Made by a program: the position numbers and the translations under genes. From Clostridiaceae bacterium (GTDB taxonomy: Bacteria > Bacillota > Clostridia > Oscillospirales > Acutalibacteraceae), in NCBI GenBank assembly GCA_904501705.1, contig CAJGCA010000020.1:1-24025 (forward strand): a stretch of 24,025 bases of DNA, given 5' to 3'. The notes under the pieces were generated by a model. It was not told the origin of the DNA, did no database searches, and saw only the letters and a program-made list of their open reading frames with translations. Below, piece by piece: positions 1 through 7,674 of the stretch (within the stretch, counting starts at the first letter, position 1; every line of letters starts with the position of its first letter).

Positions 1-410
1 ACCGCACTGCGCGCTTTTGGGAACGGGGTGGAAAAGTTGAGGTACAGCGCCTCGATGCTGCCCGCGGGGATGAAGCGCGGCAGATATTCCGCGTCCCCCC
101 ACAGAAACCAAATGTTGTTAAGTCCCATCGCGCGGGCGCGCTCGACGGCGGTGACGAGCACGTTACCGTATTTCTCCACTGCGAGGAAATTCACCTCGGG
201 GTGGCGCGCGGCGATCTCGCAGATGAAACCGCCCTTGCCGCACCCGATCTCAAGGTGCACGGGATGATCATTGCCGAACAGGGCGGTGTAGTCGAGCAGG
301 GTATCGTTGTCGCTCGCGTCAAAGCGGCGATCCTTGACGAGGATGTTGGTGACACGCTCGGCGCAGACTTCCATCCGACTGTCGAGGTTCTTTTTGCGGC
401 GCATACGCAT
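1..410 (-). CDS. trmB: tRNA (guanine-N7-)-methyltransferase, partial (3' end outside window)
   Basis: This gene is read leftward and runs off the left edge, so only about 136 N-terminal residues are visible. TrmB methylates G46 of tRNA with S-adenosylmethionine. The visible protein carries the SAM-binding motif LEIGCGKGGFI at about residue 53, then EKY, then an LNFSTPFPKARS stretch at the place of the family's usual NFSDPWPKKRH signature. The Asp, Trp and His of that signature are replaced, which may be lineage variation. The start at 408-410 is preceded by AAGGAG about 9 bases upstream; a second ATG two codons in is a possible alternative. It lies 60 bases after the DUF4364 gene on the same strand, so the two may be cotranscribed. 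Identification rests on the SAM motif and overall family pattern. Confidence 0.88.
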   Translation of the reverse strand, partial: MRMRRKKNLDSRMEVCAERVTNILVKDRRFDASDNDTLLDYTALFGNDHPVHLEIGCGKGGFICEIAARHPEVNFLAVEKYGNVLVTAVERARAMGLNNIWFLWGDAEYLPRFIPAGSIEALYLNFSTPFPKARSA

Positions 411-470
411 AGGGGAGGACTCCTTCGAAAATAATAGTGGTAATTTATCCGCGGATATGGTACAATATCA

Positions 471-1058
471 TTACAGTTTGATGACGAGCTGAGTGCCCGC
501 TCGGCGCAGGTTGGCGTCGCCCGTGAGCACCGCGAGATTCGAGCGGTAGAGGAAGGACGGGTCAGCGAGGAAATGCTCCTTAATCTGCTCAGCTTGATAC
601 TCGTCCGCGACGCGTAGAGCGACGGATAAGAGGGGTTTGCCCTGATCCATAACGGTGCAGGTCACCTGACAGCTGCCGTCGTCGAGGCGATGGATGTCCA
701 CTTTGTTGTCCTTTTCAACCTGCTTTCGCTTGAGCAGCTGCAGGGCGGCCGCGACCGACCGCTCACGCAGGGTATAGGGGATACGCATCGACAGCGAGTC
801 GCCGATCTGACTGCCCGTGACGGTGGTGGCGATGTTGCGCGCGTCGTCGGTCACGAGATGCTGCAGACGCAAGAGCTCCTCGATCGCGTCCTCGGTGTCG
901 AAATAGTTCGCCATCCCGCCGCCGACGATGATGTCGGTGACCTCGTCACGCGGCATCGCGCAGTTGACGGTGTGCAGCATATAGCATAGGAGAATTTTGA
1001 TCTCCTGTGAGGTGTTCAGGCCGCCGGGCTGAACACCGGCAGAAAAAACATCCGACAT
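471..1058 (-). CDS. DUF4364 family protein
   Basis: This encodes a 195-residue soluble protein that resembles the Firmicutes DUF4364 family, whose function is not established. The N-terminal part, from about residue 15 (SQEIKILLCYMLHTV), looks like a winged-helix-type domain. The C-terminal half has the family-like stretches IPYTLRERSVAAALQLLKR and, near the end, a LAVLTGD motif. The reading frame stays open upstream to 1247, but I chose the ATG at 1056-1058. It has AAAGGAG about 10 bases upstream, and the upstream extension overlaps the promoter region and has no family resemblance. The gene is divergent from the lipoprotein gene and lies upstream of trmB on the same strand. It may be a DNA-binding regulator, but that is inference. 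Confidence 0.8.
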   Translation of the reverse strand: MSDVFSAGVQPGGLNTSQEIKILLCYMLHTVNCAMPRDEVTDIIVGGGMANYFDTEDAIEELLRLQHLVTDDARNIATTVTGSQIGDSLSMRIPYTLRERSVAAALQLLKRKQVEKDNKVDIHRLDDGSCQVTCTVMDQGKPLLSVALRVADEYQAEQIKEHFLADPSFLYRSNLAVLTGDANLRRAGTQLVIKL

Positions 1059-1089
1059 AGCGGTGTGTCTCCTTTGTTGTTTGATACAA

Positions 1090-1117
1090 TCTATATCATA
1101 CCACAAACGCGTGACAA
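1090..1117 (-). promoter_or_regulatory. Candidate sigma-A-type promoter for the DUF4364 gene
   Basis: On the minus strand TTGTCA (1112-1117) is followed after 16 bases by TATAGA (1090-1095). Transcription would begin about 25 bases before the ATG at 1058. The -10 match is imperfect and the spacer is one base short, so this is a moderate candidate. Confidence 0.35.
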
Positions 1118-1170
1118 AGAAAAGAGAAAATGCAAATTTCGTCAAAATTTCGAAAAGGATGCGGTGATAT

Positions 1171-1683
1171 ATGAATAAGCGTAAATGGTTGGCGCTGGCG
1201 TTGGCGGCGATGATGATGCTGCTGGGCCTTGTGGCGTGTGGCGACAAAGGCGCGGATGACGGAGACCTTGCTCCGAGCGATTATCTGCCCGATGCGAAGC
1301 CGCCGCTGGATATCGCGATTACCGATTGCCTGTCCGCGGCAGAGGTGAGCACCATTATGGGGATGACGATGACCGCATCCGACCCGTATGAGCACGGCAC
1401 GTGGGTGGTGTATTCGTCCGAGGATGGGCTGCACAGCGTATCGGTTAGTATGGAGAACACCACCATTCCGCTGTACGATGCGATGATTGCGGAATTATCG
1501 TCGGGCGAGGCGGAAAGCTCGCTCGGTTACCGCGCGTTTTGGTATGGGCTGACGGGCGAGATGATCAACTACTGCGAGGGCTATTCCATTGCGGTGAGCG
1601 TTAACGACCCGACGGTGTCGAGCACCAAGGGGCTGTGTCAGGCCGTGATGAAGAAGATCGTGGATAATCTACAAGCGAAATAA
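1171..1683 (+). CDS. Small predicted lipoprotein of unknown function
   Basis: The 170-residue product starts with a charged MNKRK, a hydrophobic core of about 15 residues, and a lipobox LVAC with the modifiable Cys at residue 23. It should therefore be exported and anchored to the outer face of the membrane. After an Asp/Gly-rich linker (GDKGADDGD) comes a compact domain I do not recognise, beginning DIAITDCLSAAEVSTIMG. The domain has two later Cys (NYCEGY and GLCQAV) that could form a disulfide. The start is preceded by AAAAGGAT about 11 bases upstream. It stands alone between a divergent gene and a terminator. A sensor or binding role is possible, but nothing in the sequence shows it. Confidence 0.75.
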   Translation: MNKRKWLALALAAMMMLLGLVACGDKGADDGDLAPSDYLPDAKPPLDIAITDCLSAAEVSTIMGMTMTASDPYEHGTWVVYSSEDGLHSVSVSMENTTIPLYDAMIAELSSGEAESSLGYRAFWYGLTGEMINYCEGYSIAVSVNDPTVSSTKGLCQAVMKKIVDNLQAK

Positions 1684-1685
1684 CA

Positions 1686-1719
1686 AAAAGGTCGGCAACC
1701 GATTGGTTGCCGACCTTTT
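1686..1719. terminator. Bidirectional rho-independent terminator
   Basis: A perfect inverted repeat has arms 1686-1700 and 1705-1719 (GGTCGGCAACC core) and a GATT loop. It is flanked by A and T runs, so it can stop transcription both ways. It lies between the convergent lipoprotein gene and dapB, ending 16 bases before the dapB stop. Confidence 0.92.
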
Positions 1720-1735
1720 ATGGTTGTCTTGACAT

Positions 1736-2485
1736 TTACAGCACGTCCGCCATCAGGTCTTCCATATTGTACAGCCCTGCGGGCTTGCCGATGAGGAAGC
1801 GGGCGGCGCGCAGCGCACCCGTGGCGAACAGCGCACGCGACTGCGCGCGGTGGGTGAGGTTGATGACCTCGTCCTTGCCGGCGAAAATCACCTGATGCTC
1901 GCCGATAATGTTGCCACCGCGAATGGCGGAGATGCCGATCTCTTTGTCGCCGCGCTTTTCACGACGGTCGTGGCGGGTGTAGACGTATCTGGGCTCGTAG
2001 GCAAGTCCTGCCTTTGCCGCGTCCGCAAGCATCAGTGCCGTGCCCGACGGCGCGTCGAGCTTTTGGTTGTGATGCATTTCGAGGATCTCGATGTCAAAAT
2101 CCTCACCGAGCACCGCCGCCGCCTTTTTGGTCAGCGCGGTGAGCAGGCCGATGCCGAGACTCATATTGCCGCTGAAGAAGACGGGCACGCGCTGCGAGGC
2201 ATCAAACACCGCGTGCATCTGTTCATCGGAAAGTCCCGTCGTGCAGATGACGGCAGGCACGCCCTTTTCCACCGCGTAGGCAAGTATGCTGTCGAGCGCG
2301 GCAGGGTTGGAAAAGTCGATGATTACGTCAATATCCTCGGTGCAATCGGCAGGGGTGGCATAGACGGGGAAGGCGCGCTCGCTCCAAATCGCGTCCACGC
2401 CCGCGGCAATCACCGCGCCGTCCTTGGCGGCATCGGCGACCGCGTGTCCCATACGGCCTTGACAGCCGCAAAGCAAAATACGCAT
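1736..2485 (-). CDS. dapB: 4-hydroxy-tetrahydrodipicolinate reductase
   Basis: DapB reduces the DapA product with NAD(P)H to tetrahydrodipicolinate in the diaminopimelate/lysine pathway. The 249 residues match the family's usual length. Visible motifs are the nucleotide-binding GCQGRMG at residues 7-13, DFSNPAAL around 58-65, and the signature EMHHNQKLDAPSGTA at 136-150. That signature contains the catalytic His138/His139 and Lys142. The ATG at 2483-2485 has GTGAGGA about 10 bases upstream. It is the last gene of the leftward asd-dapA-dapB operon. The intergenic space from dapA is occupied by a MITE-like element. A terminator follows its stop. Confidence 0.96.
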   Translation of the reverse strand: MRILLCGCQGRMGHAVADAAKDGAVIAAGVDAIWSERAFPVYATPADCTEDIDVIIDFSNPAALDSILAYAVEKGVPAVICTTGLSDEQMHAVFDASQRVPVFFSGNMSLGIGLLTALTKKAAAVLGEDFDIEILEMHHNQKLDAPSGTALMLADAAKAGLAYEPRYVYTRHDRREKRGDKEIGISAIRGGNIIGEHQVIFAGKDEVINLTHRAQSRALFATGALRAARFLIGKPAGLYNMEDLMADVL

Positions 2486-2503
2486 AAGTTCAATTCCTCA
2501 CTT

Positions 2504-2780
2504 TAAGGTGACGCGAGCAATCGGAATCTGCCTTAAAGCGGCATATTTCGGCGCTTTTCACCCATTTTATTCTCGCAAGGCGTTAGCCTTGCTTCGCCTA
2601 AATTGAGTAAAAATCCCTCGAAATCTTCTCGCTTTAAGGTCGAAGATTTTAAGAAGAGCGGAATCTCGGTCAATCAAGGCATAAAACGCAGGAAACACTT
2701 GTGTATTTCCGAGTATTTTAATGTAGAGTGAGCGAGAATCCGCCTTCTTAAAACAGGTTCGGATTGCTCGCGTCACCTTA
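2504..2780. mobile_element. MITE-like element with terminal inverted repeats, inserted between dapA and dapB
   Basis: Perfect 19-base inverted ends, TAAGGTGACGCGAGCAATC at 2504-2522 and its reverse complement at 2762-2780, extend to about 33 bases with four mismatches. Each end begins with TA, so TA could be the target duplication. No transposase or supported ORF lies inside. The interior is rich in secondary structure: a perfect hairpin GCAAGGC-GTTA-GCCTTGC (2575-2592), AAATCTTC (2621-2628) paired with GAAGATTT (2642-2649), and a near-perfect pair at 2649-2667 and 2734-2751. The right end overlaps the dapA stop codon (2773-2775). Removing the element together with one TA would leave dapA ending in Gly-Leu-Ile-Lys-stop only 14 bases before dapB. 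The term MITE is inferred from structure; no second copy is seen in this window. Confidence 0.8.
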
Positions 2781-3660
2781 TCAGTCCGTGGCGGCGCAGG
2801 ATGGTTTCCAGCGCGGCGAGGGCTTTGTCCTCCATCGGGTAGAGAGGCAGACGGCATTCGCCCACGTCCATACCCATTAAGTTCATTGCCGCTTTCACGG
2901 GGATGGGGTTGACGTCGGTGAACAGCCCGTTCGCGAGATCGAGGTAGTGCAGTTGCAGGCGCTTACTCTCCTCGACGTTGCCGTCAAACCAGGTCTGGCA
3001 GATGTCGTGGGTCTCGCGCGGGATAATGTTGGACAACACCGAGATGACACCGAGGCCGCCGAGCGACAGGATCGGAACAATCTGGTCGTCGTTACCCGAG
3101 TAGATGGGCAGGTCGCACATCGCGGCAATCTTCGCCACCGAGGATAGGTCGCCGTTCGCCTGCTTGAGGCCGACGACGTTGTCCACCTTCGCGAGCGTCG
3201 CGACCGTCTCGGGCGCGATGTTCAGCCCCGTGCGCGACGGCACGTTGTAGAGGATCATCGGCAGATCGGCGCTCGCCGCGACCGCGGTGTAGTGCGCGAT
3301 GAGGCCTCGCTGGGAGGTCTTATTGTAATAGGGCGACACCAGCAGTAGCCCGTCCGCGCCGAGGCGCTTCGCCTCACGGCAGGAGTTAATGCAGTGGTCG
3401 GTGTCGTTGGAGCCCGTGCCCGCGATGATGGGCAGACGCCCCGCGGCGCGGTCGACCGCAACCTTGATCGCCTCGAGGTGCTCCTGCATTTTCAGCGTCG
3501 GCGCCTCGCCCGTCGTGCCGCACATAATGATGGCATCGGTGCCGTTGGCGGTGTGCCAGTCGACGAGCTCTTCGATCTTCTGGTAGTTGATGCTGCCGTC
3601 GGGCAGCATCGGGGTGACGAGTGCCACGCCGGCACCGGTGAATAAAGCCTGTTTACTCAT
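2773..3660 (-). CDS. dapA: 4-hydroxy-tetrahydrodipicolinate synthase
   Basis: DapA condenses pyruvate with aspartate semialdehyde. The 295-residue protein shows the TIM-barrel family pattern. It has TGAGVALVTPM at the N-terminus, CGTTGE at about 47-52, Tyr138 in ILYNVPSRTG, and the Schiff-base Lys166 in VVGLKQANGD, both at the expected spacing. I prefer the ATG at 3658-3660, with GGTGG 8 bases upstream. A GTG four codons earlier (3670-3672) is possible but has the AAAGG only three bases away. The final Ile-Arg and the TGA stop are supplied by the terminal repeat of the inserted element. It sits about 40 bases downstream of asd in the same operon. Confidence 0.95.
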   Translation of the reverse strand: MSKQALFTGAGVALVTPMLPDGSINYQKIEELVDWHTANGTDAIIMCGTTGEAPTLKMQEHLEAIKVAVDRAAGRLPIIAGTGSNDTDHCINSCREAKRLGADGLLLVSPYYNKTSQRGLIAHYTAVAASADLPMILYNVPSRTGLNIAPETVATLAKVDNVVGLKQANGDLSSVAKIAAMCDLPIYSGNDDQIVPILSLGGLGVISVLSNIIPRETHDICQTWFDGNVEESKRLQLHYLDLANGLFTDVNPIPVKAAMNLMGMDVGECRLPLYPMEDKALAALETILRRHGLIR

Positions 3661-3701
3661 AGATAACGCCACCAGCCTTTCACGATACAGTGTATGCGGG
3701 A

Positions 3702-4775
3702 TCAGATATAATTATCCGCGCACAGCAGCTCGGCGAGCAGCACCGCGCCGCCCGCAGCACCGCGCAGGGTGTTGTGGGACAGACCAACGAACTTGTAGTC
3801 GTACTGGCTGTCCTCGCGCAGACGACCGAGGGAGACGGTCATACCGCCCTCGAGGTCGCGGTGCAGCTTGGTCTGCGGCATATTATCCTCCTCGAAATAC
3901 TTGAGGAACTGCTTAGGCGCAGAGGGGAGCTCGAGCTCCTGCGGACGGCCGCTGAAGTTGTTCCATTTCTCGATGATCTGCTCCTTGGTGGGCTTGTTCT
4001 CAAAGCGCACGAACACCGCGGCGAAGTGACCGTTGGTCACGGGCACGCGCAGGCACTGCGCGGTGAACGCGGGGCTGGTCGCAGGGACGATCTCACCGTT
4101 TTCAATCTTACCCCAAATTTTGAGCGGCTCCTGCTCGGACTTTTCTTCTTCACCGCCGATGTAGGGGATAACGTTATCCACCATTTCGGGCCAGCGCTCG
4201 AAGGTCTTGCCGGCGCCCGAGATCGCCTGATAAGTGCAGACAAGCGCTTCTTTCACGCCGAACTCATCGAGCGGGAACAGCGCAGGCACGTAGCTCTGCA
4301 GCGAGCAGTTGGACTTGACCGCGACGAAGCCGCGCTTGGTGCCGAGACGCTTGCGCTGGCTCTCGATGATTTCCTCGTGCTGCCAGTTGAGCTCGGGAAT
4401 GATCATCGGCACATCGGGAGTGCCGCGGTGTGCGCTGTTGTTGGATACGACGGGGCATTCCGCCTTCGCGTACGCCTCTTCCAGCGCGCGGATCTCCGCC
4501 TTGGGCATATCGACGGCGCAGAAGATGAAATCCACCTGCGATGCGACCGCCTGCACGTCGGAGGCATCCAACACGATCATATTCTTCATTGCTTCGGGCA
4601 TGGGGGTGGTCATTGCCCAACGACCGCCGACCGCTTCCTCGTACGTCTTGCCTGCCGAACGGGGGCTGGCAGCGAGGGCGGTAACGTTGAACCACGGATG
4701 GTTCTCCAAAAGAGTCATAAACCGCTGACCGACCATACCGGTACAGCCGACGACACCTACACGATACTGTTTCAT
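3702..4775 (-). CDS. asd: Aspartate-semialdehyde dehydrogenase (archaeal/fungal-type)
   Basis: Asd reduces aspartyl phosphate to the semialdehyde that feeds DapA. The 357-residue protein has VGVVGCTGMVGQRF for NADP binding at residues 6-19, the phosphate-contacting SPRSAGKTYEE around 38-47, and catalytic Cys157 in VKSNCSLQSY. It ends with SHNTLRGAAGGAVLLAELL. These features place it in the longer archaeal/fungal-type subfamily. I chose the ATG at 4773-4775 by family alignment, with AAAGGA about 12 bases upstream. An ATG three codons earlier (4784) is only about 3 bases from that site. The open frame extends to 4883 but crosses the promoter. It is the first gene of the operon. Confidence 0.94.
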   Translation of the reverse strand: MKQYRVGVVGCTGMVGQRFMTLLENHPWFNVTALAASPRSAGKTYEEAVGGRWAMTTPMPEAMKNMIVLDASDVQAVASQVDFIFCAVDMPKAEIRALEEAYAKAECPVVSNNSAHRGTPDVPMIIPELNWQHEEIIESQRKRLGTKRGFVAVKSNCSLQSYVPALFPLDEFGVKEALVCTYQAISGAGKTFERWPEMVDNVIPYIGGEEEKSEQEPLKIWGKIENGEIVPATSPAFTAQCLRVPVTNGHFAAVFVRFENKPTKEQIIEKWNNFSGRPQELELPSAPKQFLKYFEEDNMPQTKLHRDLEGGMTVSLGRLREDSQYDYKFVGLSHNTLRGAAGGAVLLAELLCADNYI

Positions 4776-4825
4776 ACTAATCATACTTCCTTTCGAAGCG
4801 GAACATACCAAATCGGAAAAAACCG

Positions 4826-4854
4826 TTGAAAAAATGCCGCTTATAGTATATAAT
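4826..4854 (+). promoter_or_regulatory. Promoter for queA-tgt
   Basis: TTGAAA (4826-4831) and TATAAT (4849-4854) are separated by 17 bases, an excellent sigma-A match. Transcription would start near 4861, leaving a leader of about 100 bases before queA. It lies upstream of, and runs against, the asd promoter. Confidence 0.75.
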
Positions 4855-4881
4855 GACAAGGATATACCTTGCGCCGCCCCC

Positions 4882-4911
4882 ATTTTACCACTTATTATAG
4901 GGGGTTGTCAA
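4882..4911 (-). promoter_or_regulatory. Promoter for asd-dapA-dapB
   Basis: On the minus strand a consensus TTGACA (4906-4911) is followed after 18 bases by TAAAAT (4882-4887). The start near 4875 gives an asd leader of about 100 bases. That leader transcript would run through the queA promoter. A short palindrome, CAAGG-ATATA-CCTTG (4857-4871), lies between the two promoters. Confidence 0.6.
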
Positions 4912-4958
4912 TAACGCACAGGGGATTTTCGCTTAAAGAAAGCAGGGTTTTACAGGGA

Positions 4959-5984
4959 ATGTTACGACAAGATTTTTATTATGAACTGCCCGAGGAGCTG
5001 ATCGCGCAGGAACCGATCGAGCCTCGCGATGCATCGCGGCTGCTGGCGCTCGACCGCCAAAGCGGCGAAGTAGCCCATCGGCATTTCACGGACATATTGG
5101 AATATCTGCGCGAAGGCGATTGTCTGGTGCTCAACGACAGCCGCGTGCTGCCTGCGCGCCTGCTCGGTAAACGCGCTGCCACGGGGGCGAACGTGGAGCT
5201 GCTGTTGCTCACCCCCCACGGCAACGATACGTGGGAAACGCTTGCAGGCCCCGGCCGCCGCGCGAAACCGGGGGATATCCTCGCCTTTGGCGACAGCTTG
5301 CTCACCGCTGAGGTGCTGGACGTGCTGGAAGGCGGCAACCGATTGGTTAAATTCTCGTATGAGGGGAATTTCTATCACGTGTTGGAGCGCATCGGGCAGA
5401 TGCCGTTGCCGCCGTATATCAAGAAAAAACTGGAAAACGGCGAGCGGTATCAGACGGTGTATTCCCGTGAGGTGGGCAGCGCCGCCGCACCAACGGCCGG
5501 TTTGCATTTTACCCCCGAATTGCTTGAGAAAATTAAGGCAAAGGGTGTGGAAATTGCTTATGTAACGCTGCACGTGGGACTCGGTACGTTCCGCCCCGTC
5601 AAAGAGGATAACATCGAAAATCACACGATGCACGCCGAGCATTACGAACTGACCGCCGAAACCGCGGACGTTATCAATCGCACTCGCGAGCGTGGCGGCA
5701 GAGTGATTGCGGTCGGTACGACGAGCTGCCGCACGCTGGAGAGCGTGGGGCTGACCAACGGTCGGGTGGAGCCGGCCGACGGTTGGACAAGCATCTTCAT
5801 CTACCCCGGTTATGAATTTCAGGTGCTGGATGGGCTGATTACGAATTTCCATCTGCCTGAGAGTACGCTGATTATGTTGGTCAGCGCCTTTGCCGGCTAT
5901 GAGCATACGATGGAAGCGTATCGTCAGGCAGTAGAGGAGAAGTATCGGTTCTTCTCATTCGGCGATAGTATGGCTATACTGTAA
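4959..5984 (+). CDS. queA: S-adenosylmethionine:tRNA ribosyltransferase-isomerase
   Basis: QueA transfers the ribosyl part of SAM to preQ1 in tRNA to form epoxyqueuosine. The 341-residue protein starts MLRQDFYYELPEELIAQ and continues with EPRDASRLLALDR, a standard QueA N-terminus. It also shows FTDILEYLREGDCLVLNDSRVLPARL, TAGLHFTPELL and GTTSCRTLES. The frame is open upstream to 4869, but family alignment and the promoter position support the ATG at 4959. Its upstream AGGGA is very close, so translation signals are weak. It is the first gene of a queA-tgt pair. The tgt ribosome binding site overlaps its stop codon. Confidence 0.95.
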   Translation: MLRQDFYYELPEELIAQEPIEPRDASRLLALDRQSGEVAHRHFTDILEYLREGDCLVLNDSRVLPARLLGKRAATGANVELLLLTPHGNDTWETLAGPGRRAKPGDILAFGDSLLTAEVLDVLEGGNRLVKFSYEGNFYHVLERIGQMPLPPYIKKKLENGERYQTVYSREVGSAAAPTAGLHFTPELLEKIKAKGVEIAYVTLHVGLGTFRPVKEDNIENHTMHAEHYELTAETADVINRTRERGGRVIAVGTTSCRTLESVGLTNGRVEPADGWTSIFIYPGYEFQVLDGLITNFHLPESTLIMLVSAFAGYEHTMEAYRQAVEEKYRFFSFGDSMAIL

Positions 5985-5998
5985 AGGAGAATATTCCT

Positions 5999-7129
5999 AT
6001 GATGAACGTCATCAAAACCGAGGGGGCAGCCCGCCGCGGCGTGTTCGAGACGCCGCACGGCACGGTGCAGACTCCTGCGTTTATGAACGTCGCGACCAGC
6101 GCGGCGATCAAAGGCGGTGTGTCCGCTTTTGACCTCAAAGATCTGCATTGTCAGGTGATGCTGTGCAACACCTACCATCTGCACGTGCGTCCCGGCGACG
6201 ACCTCGTGCGCCGCATGGGCGGCCTGCATAAATTTACCGGCTGGGATGGACCGATCCTCACCGACAGCGGCGGGTTTCAGGTGTTTTCCCTCGCGGGCTT
6301 GCGCAAGATCAAGGAGGAGGGCGTGTATTTCTCCTCCCACATCGACGGCAAGAAGCTGTTTATCGGTCCCGAGGAGAGTATGCGCATCCAGTCGAATCTC
6401 GGCTCGACCATCGCGATGGCATTCGACGAGTGCGTAGAAAACCCCGCCAAATACGATTATTCCGCCGCCTCCTGCGAGCGCACGACGCGCTGGCTTAAGC
6501 GGTGCAAGGCGGAGATGGCACGGCTCAATTCCTTACCCGATACCGTCAATCCGCAGCAGATGCTCTTTGGCATCAATCAAGGCTGCACTTACGCCGACCT
6601 GCGCGTGCGGCATATGCAGGAAATTGCCGAGCTTAACCTCGACGGCTACGCCATCGGCGGTTTGGCGGTCGGCGAGCCCGCCGAGGTGATGTACGAGATG
6701 ATCGAGGCGGTCGAGCCGCATATGCCGAAGGATAAAATCCGCTACTTGATGGGTGTCGGCACGCCCGAGAACATCCTCGAGGCGGTACACCGCGGTGTGG
6801 ATCTGTTTGACTGCGTGATGCCCTCGCGCAACGCGCGTCACGGACATATTTTTACGTGGCAGGGACACCGCAACCTCATCAACAACAAATACGCCGACGA
6901 TCCGCGCCCGCTCGATGAGGAATGCGACTGCCCTGTTTGCCGCAACTTTTCCCGCGGGTACATCCGCCACCTGCTCAAGGCAGGGGAAATGCTGGGTATG
7001 CGGTTGACGGTGATGCACAACCTCTATTTCTACAATACGCTGATGGAGCGCATCCGTCAGGCGCTGGATGAGGGGCGGTTTGAGGAGTTCTATCGCCAAT
7101 ACACCAACCGTCTGGATGTGCGTATCTAA
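5999..7129 (+). CDS. tgt: Queuine/preQ1 tRNA-guanine transglycosylase
   Basis: Tgt swaps the guanine at the wobble position of GUN-anticodon tRNAs for preQ1, the step before QueA. The 376 residues carry Asp89 in LTDSGGFQVFSL, the nucleophile Asp271 in DLFDCVMPSRNARHG, and the zinc ligands Cys309, Cys311, Cys314 and His340 at the spacing known for the family. AAGGAG at 5984-5989 serves the ATG at 5999; a second ATG follows directly and could also be used. It lies 14 bases after queA, clearly cotranscribed. About 90 bases with a separate promoter lie between it and yajC. Confidence 0.97.
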   Translation: MMNVIKTEGAARRGVFETPHGTVQTPAFMNVATSAAIKGGVSAFDLKDLHCQVMLCNTYHLHVRPGDDLVRRMGGLHKFTGWDGPILTDSGGFQVFSLAGLRKIKEEGVYFSSHIDGKKLFIGPEESMRIQSNLGSTIAMAFDECVENPAKYDYSAASCERTTRWLKRCKAEMARLNSLPDTVNPQQMLFGINQGCTYADLRVRHMQEIAELNLDGYAIGGLAVGEPAEVMYEMIEAVEPHMPKDKIRYLMGVGTPENILEAVHRGVDLFDCVMPSRNARHGHIFTWQGHRNLINNKYADDPRPLDEECDCPVCRNFSRGYIRHLLKAGEMLGMRLTVMHNLYFYNTLMERIRQALDEGRFEEFYRQYTNRLDVRI

Positions 7130-7156
7130 ATAAATTGTAAATTCTCAAGGTTAGGC

Positions 7157-7185
7157 TTGCACTTTTTGCAATTATCCTTTATAAT
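7157..7185 (+). promoter_or_regulatory. Promoter for yajC
   Basis: TTGCAC (7157-7162) and TATAAT (7180-7185) are spaced by 17 bases, with transcription expected near 7192. No terminator is visible after tgt, so yajC may be read both from here and from the queA promoter. Confidence 0.7.
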
Positions 7186-7218
7186 AAGAATAATTTTATG
7201 ATTTTGGAGGAAAAAACA

Positions 7219-7608
7219 ATGAATTTGCTTTCGAATTTACTTTTGCTCGCTGACACGGCCGCCACGGGCGCAGCTGATGCCCAGCAGGGTGGCCTTGGCA
7301 GTATGCTGGTGTCCTTCCTGCCGCTGATCCTCATCGTGGTGCTGATGTACTTTATGATGATTCGCCCGCAGAAGAAAAAGCAGAAGGAAGAGCAGCAGAT
7401 GCGCAACAACCTGCGCGTCGGCGACGAGCTGACCACCATCGGAGGCATCAAGGGTCGCGTCGTTAGCATCAAGGACGATACCATCACCATCGAGACGGGT
7501 GCTGACCGCACCAAGATCCAGTTTATGAAGTGGGCGATCCAGTCTGTTGAGACGAAGCACGATACCCCCGTGGATGACGACGATGACGATGATGATGACG
7601 ATATCTAA
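7219..7608 (+). CDS. yajC: Preprotein translocase subunit YajC
   Basis: YajC is a small membrane protein that accompanies SecDF at the Sec translocon. The 129-residue product has a single membrane segment of about 20 residues (SFLPLILIVVLMYFMMI). This is followed by the family hallmark RPQKKKQKE and the NNLRVGDELTTIGGIKGRVVSI domain. The ATG at 7219 has GGAGG 8 bases upstream; an in-frame ATG at 7198 precedes that site and is not used. The order tgt-yajC is common in bacteria. The C-terminus is unusual: ten consecutive Asp followed by Ile. Confidence 0.93.
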   Translation: MNLLSNLLLLADTAATGAADAQQGGLGSMLVSFLPLILIVVLMYFMMIRPQKKKQKEEQQMRNNLRVGDELTTIGGIKGRVVSIKDDTITIETGADRTKIQFMKWAIQSVETKHDTPVDDDDDDDDDDI

Positions 7609-7674
7609 TCGTCAGGCATAATCCTCCCGTGTCGGGCATACTAGTTTCTTAACAGAGCTTGGGAGGAATACACC

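Noticed and set aside
2567..2857. A 96-codon minus-strand frame inside the dapA-dapB element
   Set aside because: It begins within dapA in another frame and crosses the inserted element; the product has no family resemblance and no start signal.
3690..4829. A 379-codon open frame on the plus strand opposite asd
   Set aside because: It is antisense to the clear asd gene, rich in His/Arg/Leu as expected for a complementary frame, and has no domain or ribosome binding site.
4775..4875. Lysine riboswitch in the asd leader
   Set aside because: The leader is only about 100 bases and shows none of the multi-helix core expected of that riboswitch, which is much longer.
4962..5906. A 314-codon minus-strand frame opposite queA
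   Set aside because: It is the complementary shadow of queA, with no recognisable domain and no supported start.
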